34,162 nucleotides of DNA from Planctomycetota bacterium (GTDB lineage: Bacteria > Planctomycetota > Phycisphaerae > Sedimentisphaerales > Anaerobacaceae), in the NCBI GenBank assembly GCA_023481165.1, contig JAMCWO010000044.1, forward strand, positions 1 through 34,162, in the 5' to 3' direction. A model generated the notes under the pieces. It had not been told where the DNA came from. It worked only from the letters and a program-made list of their open reading frames with translations, and made no database searches. Each line of letters starts with the position of its first letter. Positions within the stretch are counted from its first letter, which is position 1. Positions 24,789-31,616 of this stretch are shown here, in pieces. A program made the translations under genes and the position numbers.

Positions 24789-26984
24789 ATGAAGGCCTTT
24801 GGACAAATGCTCCGGTACATCCGGCCGCAATGGCCGCGCATTATCGTCGTCGTGCTCAGCGCCATGGCCATTGCGGCGATGCTCTCCCTGAGCTTCGTGA
24901 CGATCATTCCGCTCCTGAAGGTCATGATCGGGACCGAAGGTCTGCACGGCTGGGTGGATCGAAAAGCCTCTGAGTATTACTATGGGCTGGAGTTCTACGC
25001 ACCGGCCCCCTTGCAGTTGACCGATGGATCGGGGCCGTCCCTCCGCACCCATCTGTGGGTGACGAAAGTCGCGAAGGGCAGTCTCGCGGAACACGCCGGC
25101 ATTCGCCCCCTGGATTACATTGCGGACGCCAACAATCTCAGGCTCCGCGATCCCAATACCGCCTACCTGCGTTTGCTGCAGGAACTGGCCGTCGCCAAAC
25201 AAGATGTCCTGCACCTGGAGTTGAAACGGCCGGAAAAGAATTCCTTCGAGCCTCTGTCCGTGGAGTTGAAGACTCCTGGCGATTCCCGGTGCATCGAGAC
25301 GCTCGGCTGGAACTCGTTCCAACGGGCCCGCTGGCACGCGGGAGTGATCGCGGTGCGCGGCATGCAATGGCTCGCCTCGTTTCTGCCCCGGGAACAGACC
25401 GCCGAGAACAAGGTCAAGGCGGTGTTCCTCATTGTGCTCGTGACCGCAGTGACCACGGTCATTCGGTGCATCGCCAAGTATTTCCAGGATTACGAAGGAC
25501 AGAAAATCGTCGAGGTCGCCGCCAACCATCTGCGCGAGGATGTCTTCGAGCGTCTGACCCGCATGCCGGTGAGCATCTTCGCGGATGAGAAGCCCAGTGA
25601 TCTGATCAGCCGGATCGTGCGCGATACCGTCATCATGAGCACATCGCTGCGCGTGCTGCTGGGCAAGGCATTGCGCGAGCCCCTGAACGCCATCGCCATG
25701 ATGACGGTGGCCCTGTACTTCGACTGGAAGCTGACCCTCGTTTTTCTCGGGGGCGGCCCGATGGTGATTGTGCTCTTCGGCACGTTCGGCCACAAGATGA
25801 AGAAGGCCACCCGGCGTTCCCTGGCCGCGAGTTCCCAGATGCTGGCGAAACTCCAGGAAGCGGTGGCGGGTCTGCGGGTCATCAAGGTGTACAACCAGGA
25901 GCAGCACGAGCAGCGGGCGTTCCAGGACATCAGCAACCGCTTGCTGCGGCAACTGCTCAAGATGGCCAAAGTGGATGCGGCCACGCAGCCCGTGCTGGAA
26001 GTGCTGGGGATGTTTGCCGGCTGTGCCGCTCTGGTCGTAGGCATGCAGTGGGTGGCCACCGAGCAATTGGACGGTGCGGAATTCCTCGGCCTGCTGATCC
26101 TGCTGGGGGCGTCGGCCGAATCCGTGCGGAAAACCAGCGACATCTGGACCAAGATTCAGCAATCCAACGCCGCCGCGGAGCGGGTCTTCGAGGTGCTGGA
26201 GCAGCCGGTCGAAATCGAGAAGCCGGAGGCCGTGGCCCTGCCGCCGGTGAAGGACCGCATCGAATTTCAGGACGTGACGTTCTCGTATCCGGGCGCCCAG
26301 CGGCCGGCCCTCGATGGCATCAACCTGGCCGTCACGGCGGGCCACAACGTGGCGATCGTCGGCCCCAACGGCTCCGGCAAGACGACCCTGGCCAATCTGC
26401 TGCCACGGTTCTATGACCCGGTCGCCGGCCGCGTCCTGATCGACGGACGCGATATCCGCGACGTCACCTTGCGCAGCCTCCGCGGCCAGATCGGCATGGT
26501 GACTCAGCAGGTCATCAGTTTCAACGACACGATCGCCGCCAACATCGGGTACGGCCAGCCCGGGGCGACGCGGGAGGAGATCGTCGCCGCCGCCCAACGG
26601 GCCTATGCGCACGAGTTCATCTCCCGGCTGCCGCAAGGCTACGATTCGATGATCGGCGAACAAGGGGTCGGGCTCAGTGGCGGCCAGCTCCAGAGGATCG
26701 TCATCGCCCGCGCGATCCTGAAGAATCCAGCCATCCTCATTTTCGATGAAGCTACCAGCCAGATCGATGCCGACAGCGAGGCCAGGATTCATGAAGCCAT
26801 CGAACAGATCATGCACAATCGCACAACCTTCATCATTGCCCACCGCTTCAGCACGGTCATCGCGGCGGATGTCATCGTCGTAATGAACGAAGGGCGGATC
26901 GTGGCCCAGGGCCAGCACGAGGTACTGATGCAGACCTGCCCCATCTACCAAGCCCTCTACGAAACGCAACTGATCAAAGCCTGA
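24789..26984 (+). CDS. MsbA-like ABC exporter with an extracytoplasmic PDZ-like domain
   Basis: This 731-residue half-transporter has one membrane domain and one ATPase domain. TM1 spans about 17-40; residues 41-205 form a very large first outer loop, and TM2 begins near 207. The loop contains a PDZ-like fold (about 85-160: LWVTKVAKGSLAEHAGIRPL, DYIADANNLRL, VLHLELKR). The rest is standard type IV exporter: intracellular helices with DVFERLTRMPVSIF, then Walker A GPNGSGKT (525-532), Q-loop (573-574), LSGGQ (629-633), Walker B ILIFDEA (649-655) and H-loop His685. Relatives export lipids or glycolipids. ATG 24789 is used; a TTG at 24771 with AGGAA upstream is an alternative. GH130 follows 252 bases downstream. 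Confidence 0.92.
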   Translation: MKAFGQMLRYIRPQWPRIIVVVLSAMAIAAMLSLSFVTIIPLLKVMIGTEGLHGWVDRKASEYYYGLEFYAPAPLQLTDGSGPSLRTHLWVTKVAKGSLAEHAGIRPLDYIADANNLRLRDPNTAYLRLLQELAVAKQDVLHLELKRPEKNSFEPLSVELKTPGDSRCIETLGWNSFQRARWHAGVIAVRGMQWLASFLPREQTAENKVKAVFLIVLVTAVTTVIRCIAKYFQDYEGQKIVEVAANHLREDVFERLTRMPVSIFADEKPSDLISRIVRDTVIMSTSLRVLLGKALREPLNAIAMMTVALYFDWKLTLVFLGGGPMVIVLFGTFGHKMKKATRRSLAASSQMLAKLQEAVAGLRVIKVYNQEQHEQRAFQDISNRLLRQLLKMAKVDAATQPVLEVLGMFAGCAALVVGMQWVATEQLDGAEFLGLLILLGASAESVRKTSDIWTKIQQSNAAAERVFEVLEQPVEIEKPEAVALPPVKDRIEFQDVTFSYPGAQRPALDGINLAVTAGHNVAIVGPNGSGKTTLANLLPRFYDPVAGRVLIDGRDIRDVTLRSLRGQIGMVTQQVISFNDTIAANIGYGQPGATREEIVAAAQRAYAHEFISRLPQGYDSMIGEQGVGLSGGQLQRIVIARAILKNPAILIFDEATSQIDADSEARIHEAIEQIMHNRTTFIIAHRFSTVIAADVIVVMNEGRIVAQGQHEVLMQTCPIYQALYETQLIKA

Positions 26985-26993
26985 GCCCCGTCC

Positions 26994-27020
26994 GTGGCAA
27001 GGGCAAGATGCCCTCACCAC
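26994..27020. repeat. AGGGCA-AGA-TGCCCT palindrome after the ABC gene
   Basis: A stem AGGGCA/TGCCCT (27000-27014) with loop AGA, flanked by GTGG/CCAC. It is the same GGGCA-AGA-TGCCC core as in the cassette at 20942-21091, here placed 9 bases after the transporter stop. Confidence 0.6.
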
Positions 27021-27093
27021 GAACACCCGCCGCCGTTCGGCAAAAACGCAGCGCCCGAAATGAACTCTGCTGGGAGATTGGACCTACTAACTG

Positions 27094-27195
27094 GTACTCC
27101 GCCCGCACTAATCTGGCGGATGTCGGGTGGCAGCGGCAAGCTCCGAAGACTCCGCTGGCCGCTGCCACCCCACCACTTTGGGGTAGCCGGAGTAC
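27094..27195. repeat. 102-bp nested inverted repeat upstream of GH130
   Basis: Outer arms GTACTCCG (27094-27101) and CGGAGTAC (27188-27195) enclose a perfect 13-bp inner stem, GGGTGGCAGCGGC (27125-27137) / GCCGCTGCCACCC (27158-27170). It ends 41 bases before the GH130 start codon, so it would lie in the mRNA leader if GH130 is co-transcribed with the ABC gene. Confidence 0.7.
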
Positions 27196-27236
27196 TGGGC
27201 CGAGCCACAGGCGCGGATCGTTTCGGGAGGAAGGTC

Positions 27237-28196
27237 ATGCCGTACCGGGGCAGAGAGAAGAAGGCACACGAACTTTTCCAGCGCTATGAGGGCAATCCGA
27301 TCCTCAAGCCCGAAGACTGGCCGTATCCGGCCAATGCCGTATTCAATCCGGCGGCGGCCCGGGTGGACGACCAGACTCTCTTACTGGCCCGTGTCGAAGA
27401 CATGCGGGGTTTCTCCCATTTGACAGTGGCCCGCAGTGCCGACGGCCTCACCAACTGGCAGATCGACCCCGATCCAACGCTCACGGCCGACCCCAACTCG
27501 CAGGAGGAGCGCTGGGGCTTGGAAGATCCCCGCGTTGTCTGGCTGGAGGAGCAGAAGGAGTTCGCGGTTACCTATGTCTCCTTCAGCGAAGGCGGCCCGG
27601 TGGTGTCGCTGGCCATCACCAAGAACTTCCGCACCTTTGCCCGGCTCGGCGCCATGCTGCCGCCCGAGGATAAAGACGCGTGCCTCTTCCCCCGTCGGTT
27701 CGACGGCCGCTTCGCCCTGATCCACCGCCCGATCGTACGCGGCGAGGCCCACATCTGGTTGAGCCTTTCGCCCGATCTGAAACACTGGGGAGACCACCAA
27801 CTGCTCATTCACACGCGGCACGCCTACTGGGATTCCCACCGCGTCGGCCTGGCCTGCCAGCCGATCGAGACGCCGGAGGGCTGGCTCGTCTTCTATCATG
27901 GGGTCCGCGTGACCACGGCCAGCCAGATCTACCGGCTGGGCCTGGTGCTGCTCGATCTGCACCATCCCTGGAAGATGCTCCGCCGCAGTGCGGAGTGGAT
28001 TCTCGGGCCGCAAGCCTACTACGAGCGGGTCGGCGACGTGAGCGACGTCGTCTTCCCGACGGGTGCCATCGTCGACGCGGCAGCCGATGAGCTGCGGATG
28101 TACTACGGGGCGGCGGATTCCACCATCGCCGTGGCCACGGCCAAGCTCAGCGATGTCATCGACTACATCCTCGCCAGCCCCGAATTGCACCATTGA
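27237..28196 (+). CDS. GH130 family glycoside phosphorylase/hydrolase
   Basis: This 319-residue five-bladed beta-propeller protein has the GH130 signature WGLEDPRVVW with the presumed general acid Asp97. Other family blocks are YEGNPILKPEDWPYPANAVFNPA, LLLARVEDMRG, FPRRFDGRFALIHRP, YWDSHRVG and GWLVFYHGV. GH130 enzymes phosphorolyse or hydrolyse beta-mannosides (for example mannosyl-glucose, mannobiose or mannosyl-N-acetylglucosamine). The exact linkage is not readable here. No signal peptide is present, so it acts in the cytoplasm. GGGAGGAAGG precedes ATG 27237; the frame upstream is a repeat and is not coding. It may be co-transcribed with the ABC exporter. Confidence 0.93.
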   Translation: MPYRGREKKAHELFQRYEGNPILKPEDWPYPANAVFNPAAARVDDQTLLLARVEDMRGFSHLTVARSADGLTNWQIDPDPTLTADPNSQEERWGLEDPRVVWLEEQKEFAVTYVSFSEGGPVVSLAITKNFRTFARLGAMLPPEDKDACLFPRRFDGRFALIHRPIVRGEAHIWLSLSPDLKHWGDHQLLIHTRHAYWDSHRVGLACQPIETPEGWLVFYHGVRVTTASQIYRLGLVLLDLHHPWKMLRRSAEWILGPQAYYERVGDVSDVVFPTGAIVDAAADELRMYYGAADSTIAVATAKLSDVIDYILASPELHH

Positions 28197-28259
28197 TTCA
28201 CAGAATCACTACGCATACTGGCTCAAACGCCCCAGATAAGACGGGCGACCGAGCCGATC

Positions 28260-29168
28260 CTACGGCACATCCTGGCCCAGAGAGGCGAGGCGGATCTCGA
28301 ACCACTGATCCGTGGACAGCTCAAGATCCAGTGCTTCCACCGCCTTCGCGATGCGTGCCGGGTTTCCTGTACCCAGCACGGGCACGAACTTGACAGGATG
28401 CTTGAGAATCCATGCGATGGCGACCTGGTCAACAGAGGCTCCGCCGAGATCCCGGCCGATCCGGGTGAGGGTCTCGCGCAGACGTTTGGTCCTCTCCGAC
28501 TTGTCGCGGAACAGCCGACCGCCTCCCAGCGGCGACCAGGCCATCGGGCAGATCTCCAGCTTCTGGCACAGGTCAATGCTGCCGTCGGCGTGCGCATCGA
28601 GATCCAGCACGGAGTATTCAATCTGATTCGTGACCAGGGGCACATCCAGCTTGGAGACCAGCATCTCGAATTGGGAGGGCAGGAAGTTGGAGACGCCGAA
28701 ATAGTGCACCTTGCCCGATTGCCGGAGCCGGACGAAAGCCTCATTGATCTCGCGCGGGTCCATGAGCATGTTCGGCCGATGAATCAGCAGCAGGTCGAGA
28801 TAGTCCGTCCGCAGACATTTCAGCGAGTTCTCCACTGAAGCGATGATGTGCGAGCAGCTCGTGTCGTACCCGTGAACTTTGTGGGCAGGCCGGTTGGCCG
28901 AGACCAGCTTGATGCCGCACTTGGTGACGAGTTGGATCGTCGAACGCTCGATGCCCGCCTCGGCCAGCGCCGATCCGAACCGATCCTCGCAGGTGTAATC
29001 GCCGTAAATGTCGGCGTGATCGAACGTGGTGATCCCCTCCTTCAGACAGCCGTGGATAAGATCGACGATTTCCCGTTGGCTCTTATTCCATTCGGCCAGG
29101 CGCCACAAACCGTGGACAATGCGCGAAACATCCGGGCCATGCTTCGATAGTGCAATCTGAGGAACCAT
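28260..29168 (-). CDS. Aldo/keto reductase
   Basis: This 302-residue TIM-barrel oxidoreductase shows the AKR catalytic tetrad context: GITTFDHADIYGDYTCEDRFG (Asp and Tyr), LVTKCGI (Lys) and DLLLIHRPNMLMDP (His). FGVSNFLPSQFEMLV, NQIEYSVLDLD, MAWSPLGGGRLF and VPVLGTGNPARI are NADPH-binding and family segments, closest in character to the YdhF group. The substrate is unknown. ATG 29168 is used (GGAG nine bases upstream); ATG 29183 is an alternative. It is convergent with GH130. A T-run terminator stands 223 bases upstream of its start, which might act as a leader attenuator. Confidence 0.93.
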   Translation of the reverse strand: MVPQIALSKHGPDVSRIVHGLWRLAEWNKSQREIVDLIHGCLKEGITTFDHADIYGDYTCEDRFGSALAEAGIERSTIQLVTKCGIKLVSANRPAHKVHGYDTSCSHIIASVENSLKCLRTDYLDLLLIHRPNMLMDPREINEAFVRLRQSGKVHYFGVSNFLPSQFEMLVSKLDVPLVTNQIEYSVLDLDAHADGSIDLCQKLEICPMAWSPLGGGRLFRDKSERTKRLRETLTRIGRDLGGASVDQVAIAWILKHPVKFVPVLGTGNPARIAKAVEALDLELSTDQWFEIRLASLGQDVP

Positions 29169-29390
29169 CCGTCGGCACTCCATACCCTTCACTGCGCAAC
29201 AACAGGCCGCCGCACTTGCGACGGGCTGGTCCAATCGTACACGAACTCGCGTCCCGCCACAACTCCCGGCACGCTCGCGCAGATGGCAACGGACCATCAA
29301 CTTCAGTGCGTCAACATGGACAGATACAGGACAGGGAGAAGCAAGCACCGATATTGCCGTCGTTGCCCACTTTCACTCATCGCCAGCCAT

Positions 29391-29423
29391 AAAAAAAGCC
29401 AGATTCCAAAGAGAATCTGGCTT
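29391..29423 (-). terminator. Orphan intrinsic terminator (minus strand)
   Basis: On the minus strand an 11-bp perfect stem (arms 29413-29423 and 29396-29406) with a six-base loop is followed by a T7 run. No minus-strand gene lies between it and panB at 29727. It could end a small RNA made from 29430-29700 or be an attenuator in the leader of the aldo/keto reductase gene. Confidence 0.8.
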
Positions 29424-29435
29424 CGGAGGAGGGTG

Positions 29436-29582
29436 ATGAAAAGCTATTTGTTGACCTTCGGAAAGGCTTCTGCCAGCCCGAATCTGTCTACATCTTACAT
29501 CGTAGAGAGCCGGGCAAAATCTTTAGCGAAAACCAAATGTACAGGAAAAATTATGCTTTTCCCGCCCGAATTCAAGGGTTAA
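29436..29582 (+). CDS. Possible 48-residue small protein
   Basis: ATG 29436 is preceded by GGAGGA at five bases, an excellent ribosome binding site. The frame encodes MKSYLLTFGKASASPNLSTS and continues to PPEFKG before TAA. There is no membrane span, signal or known motif. Codon use is AT-rich, unlike its neighbours. The region on the other strand ends in a T-run terminator, so this DNA may instead belong to an antisense RNA. Confidence 0.25.
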   Translation: MKSYLLTFGKASASPNLSTSYIVESRAKSLAKTKCTGKIMLFPPEFKG

Positions 29583-29726
29583 ATTATCGCATCGTCAGGT
29601 TTTTCGTCGGTCAGCCTCAAAAATGCTCGTATTTTCGACCTTTAACCTAAGCTATTTTACGGCGCCGCCGAGATTTTTGTTCTGAGGTCATAACCAGAAG
29701 CTTGTTAATTCTTGATGGAATGGAAG

Positions 29727-30587
29727 ATGAATGGCCGCACCACGATTGCGGATCTGTTGACGGCGAAACAGGAGCGACGCCCCATTGCCGCCGTCAGTTG
29801 CTATGACTATACCACGGCGCGCCTGGTAGCCCAGGCGCCAGTGGACATGATCCTGGTGGGCGACTCCGCCGCTCAGTTGCTGCTCGGATTCGACTCGACG
29901 CTCCCCGCAACTATGGATTTCATGGTCGCCATCACCGCCGCAGTTCACCGAGCTGCCCCACATATCTATCTTGTCGCCGACATGCCTTTTCTATCTTACC
30001 ACCTTAGCCTCGCCCAAGCGATTCGCAACGCCGGCCGCTTCGTGACGGAAGCCGGTGCCCAGATGGTGAAGATCGAGGCGACGGCAGCCTATCTCGACAC
30101 GGTGAAAGCGGTCAGCAAGGCCGGCATTCCCGTCATGGCGCACATCGGGATTCTGCCCCAGAGAATCGCCGCCGTGGGCCGCTTTCACGCCGAAGCAACT
30201 ACGGCGGACAGGGCCGGCGATCTCATCGACTTGGCCCAGGAGATGCGGACCGCCGGAGCCAATGCCCTCCTCATTGAAGGGACAGCCACCGAGGTTGCCC
30301 AGATTATCACGGCCCAGTCCGAGGTGCCCGTGATCAGTTGCGGCTCCGGTCCCGGCTGCGATGGGCAGATTCTCGTCGCCCCAGATATCCTGGGGCTTGG
30401 AGCCGGGCATCCGCCCAAGTTCGCCAAGTCCTACGGCGACCTTGGCGCCCGTTTTGTCGAGGCCTTCCAGAGATACGCTGACGACGTCAGAAGCGGCCGC
30501 TTCCCCGATGCGGATCACAGCTATCACATGAAGCCGGGGGAGTTCGAGCGGCTTCAAGAACAACTCGGCAAGACCAGACCATCGTAG
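29727..30587 (+). CDS. panB: 3-methyl-2-oxobutanoate hydroxymethyltransferase (divergent PanB)
   Basis: This 286-residue TIM barrel matches PanB, which adds a hydroxymethyl group from methylenetetrahydrofolate to ketoisovalerate to make ketopantoate for coenzyme A. Family blocks are AAVSCYDYTTARL, DMILVGDSAAQLLLGFDST, VADMPFLSY, AQMVKIE, GIPVMAHIGILPQ, VISCGSGPGCDGQILV and LGAGHPPKFAKSY. The Mg-ligand positions (VGDS, VADM, VKIE) and the catalytic Glu (LLIEGT) are kept. Some usually conserved pieces differ (TMDFM, IEATAAYL instead of LEGG), so it may be a paralogue. ATG 29727 is preceded by GGAATGGAAG; TTG 29712 and ATG 29715 are weaker. No panC or panD adjoins it. Confidence 0.87.
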   Translation: MNGRTTIADLLTAKQERRPIAAVSCYDYTTARLVAQAPVDMILVGDSAAQLLLGFDSTLPATMDFMVAITAAVHRAAPHIYLVADMPFLSYHLSLAQAIRNAGRFVTEAGAQMVKIEATAAYLDTVKAVSKAGIPVMAHIGILPQRIAAVGRFHAEATTADRAGDLIDLAQEMRTAGANALLIEGTATEVAQIITAQSEVPVISCGSGPGCDGQILVAPDILGLGAGHPPKFAKSYGDLGARFVEAFQRYADDVRSGRFPDADHSYHMKPGEFERLQEQLGKTRPS

Positions 30588-30637
30588 CGGCAGTTGTTAC
30601 GCCGAGCCTGTTGATACCTCGCGAGACGATTGCTTCA

Positions 30638-31450
30638 TCAACCGCCTTTGCTGCGCTCCGGAATGGGAAGGCCCAGCTCGGCGAGGACCTTCTTCATATC
30701 CTCCCAGACGTAGCGGCGGTTCTGTTCGCTGTAGTTGCGCAGCAGGTAGGCGGGATGGAAGGTGGCCATGAGCTTGATGGGCGGCCGGCCGATGCCGGTA
30801 TAGTATTCCTGGAACTGACCGCGCAGTTGGGTGATGCCCTTGATGGTGTTCAGCAGGGTCTTGGCTGCGTGGCCGCCCAGGGCGACGATCACATCCGGAT
30901 TGATGGCCTCGATCTGTCGCTGGAGATAAGGCAGACAGTTGACGATCTCATCCGGCCGGGGCTCGCGGTTCTCCGGCGGCCGGCACTTGAGAATGTTGCC
31001 GATGAAGACCTCTTCCCGCTGGAGGCCGCAGGCAGCGATGATCTTGTCGAGAAGCTGCCCCGCCCTGCCGACGAACGGCCGGCCCTGGGCATCTTCATCC
31101 GCCCCCGGCGCCTCGCCGACGAACATGATCCGGGCCCGCGGATGCCCTTCGCCGGGAACACAGTTCGTGCGGGTGGACCCCAACTGGCATTTGCGGCACT
31201 GCCGGGCCTCGCCGGCGACCGCCTCCAACTCGGCGGCAGCATCCGACGAGGATGATTGCGGATTGCGGATTGCGGATTGCGGATTAGAGGCCAAGATTGG
31301 GATTGGCGAAGACGCGTTGGCGGATGACACAGCGGCAACAGGAGCGGAATCATTGGGGGCTGCGGTCTTGCCGCGAATGGCAAAGCCTGTGAAGAAACCG
31401 TCCATCTCCGCGTGCTGACGAACCACCTTGTTCACATCCACTTCCGCCAT
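30638..31450 (-). CDS. Family 4 uracil-DNA glycosylase
   Basis: This 270-residue iron-sulfur enzyme removes uracil from DNA. The C-terminal 190 residues are a complete UDG family 4 domain: CRKCQLGSTRTNCVPGEG (cluster cysteines), IMFVGEAPGADEDAQGRPFV (catalytic motif A), IGNILKCRPPENR (further cysteine), DVIVALGGHAAKTLL and KLMATFHPAYLLR (motif B). The first 75 residues are a low-complexity extension, PVAAVSSANASSPIPILASN, then NPQSAIRNPQS, encoded by a genomic tandem repeat. No ribosome binding site is seen; instead a TATAAT box lies just before the ATG, suggesting a leaderless mRNA. It is convergent with panB. Confidence 0.93.
   Translation of the reverse strand: MAEVDVNKVVRQHAEMDGFFTGFAIRGKTAAPNDSAPVAAVSSANASSPIPILASNPQSAIRNPQSSSSDAAAELEAVAGEARQCRKCQLGSTRTNCVPGEGHPRARIMFVGEAPGADEDAQGRPFVGRAGQLLDKIIAACGLQREEVFIGNILKCRPPENREPRPDEIVNCLPYLQRQIEAINPDVIVALGGHAAKTLLNTIKGITQLRGQFQEYYTGIGRPPIKLMATFHPAYLLRNYSEQNRRYVWEDMKKVLAELGLPIPERSKGG
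31254..31286. repeat. GATTGCG tandem repeat inside the UDG gene
   Basis: Four exact head-to-tail copies of the 7-mer GATTGCG (31254-31281) are followed by GATTA. Because three copies make 21 bases, the array is in frame and yields the seven-residue period NPQSAIR. Single degenerate copies occur in the repeat island at 23723 and 24065. Confidence 0.9.
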
Positions 31451-31456
31451 GTCATT

Positions 31457-31484
31457 ATTATAGCATCGCGCGGAGCGCAGACAA
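31457..31484 (-). promoter_or_regulatory. Promoter of the UDG gene, probably leaderless
   Basis: On the minus strand TTGTCT (31479-31484) and a perfect TATAAT (31457-31462) are 16 bases apart. The -10 box ends only six bases before the ATG, so transcription should begin at or next to the start codon. Confidence 0.65.
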
Positions 31485-31550
31485 GATCACCCTTTGAACA
31501 TATGCGGCCCCTGTCCACATCCATCGCCGCTTCAGCGAACCACAGGTGAG

Positions 31551-31592
31551 AAAATAAGCAGGGGCTCCTCGGCGTTGCCCGAGGGGCCCCTG
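31551..31592 (-). terminator. Intrinsic terminator of the glutamate-synthase-like gene
   Basis: On the minus strand a 14-bp stem with one mismatch (arms 31579-31592 and 31559-31572, loop of six) is followed by CTTATTTTC. It begins 24 bases after the stop codon. Confidence 0.85.
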
Positions 31593-31616
31593 TCACGTTG
31601 TTCATGTCGCAGAGGC

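Larger units (their letters stand above)
29169..29726. other. Intergenic region, AKR / panB, with orphan terminator
   Basis: The divergent gap of about 560 bases is more AT-rich than its surroundings (especially 29436-29711). It holds a strong minus-strand terminator (29391-29423), a weakly supported 48-codon frame (29436-29582, +) and presumably the panB promoter, which I cannot place. Confidence 0.5.

Noticed and set aside
24396-27026. 876-codon open frame on the minus strand
   Set aside because: It is antisense to the ABC exporter, which has all ATPase motifs; the minus-strand product shows no domain and its end crosses repeats.
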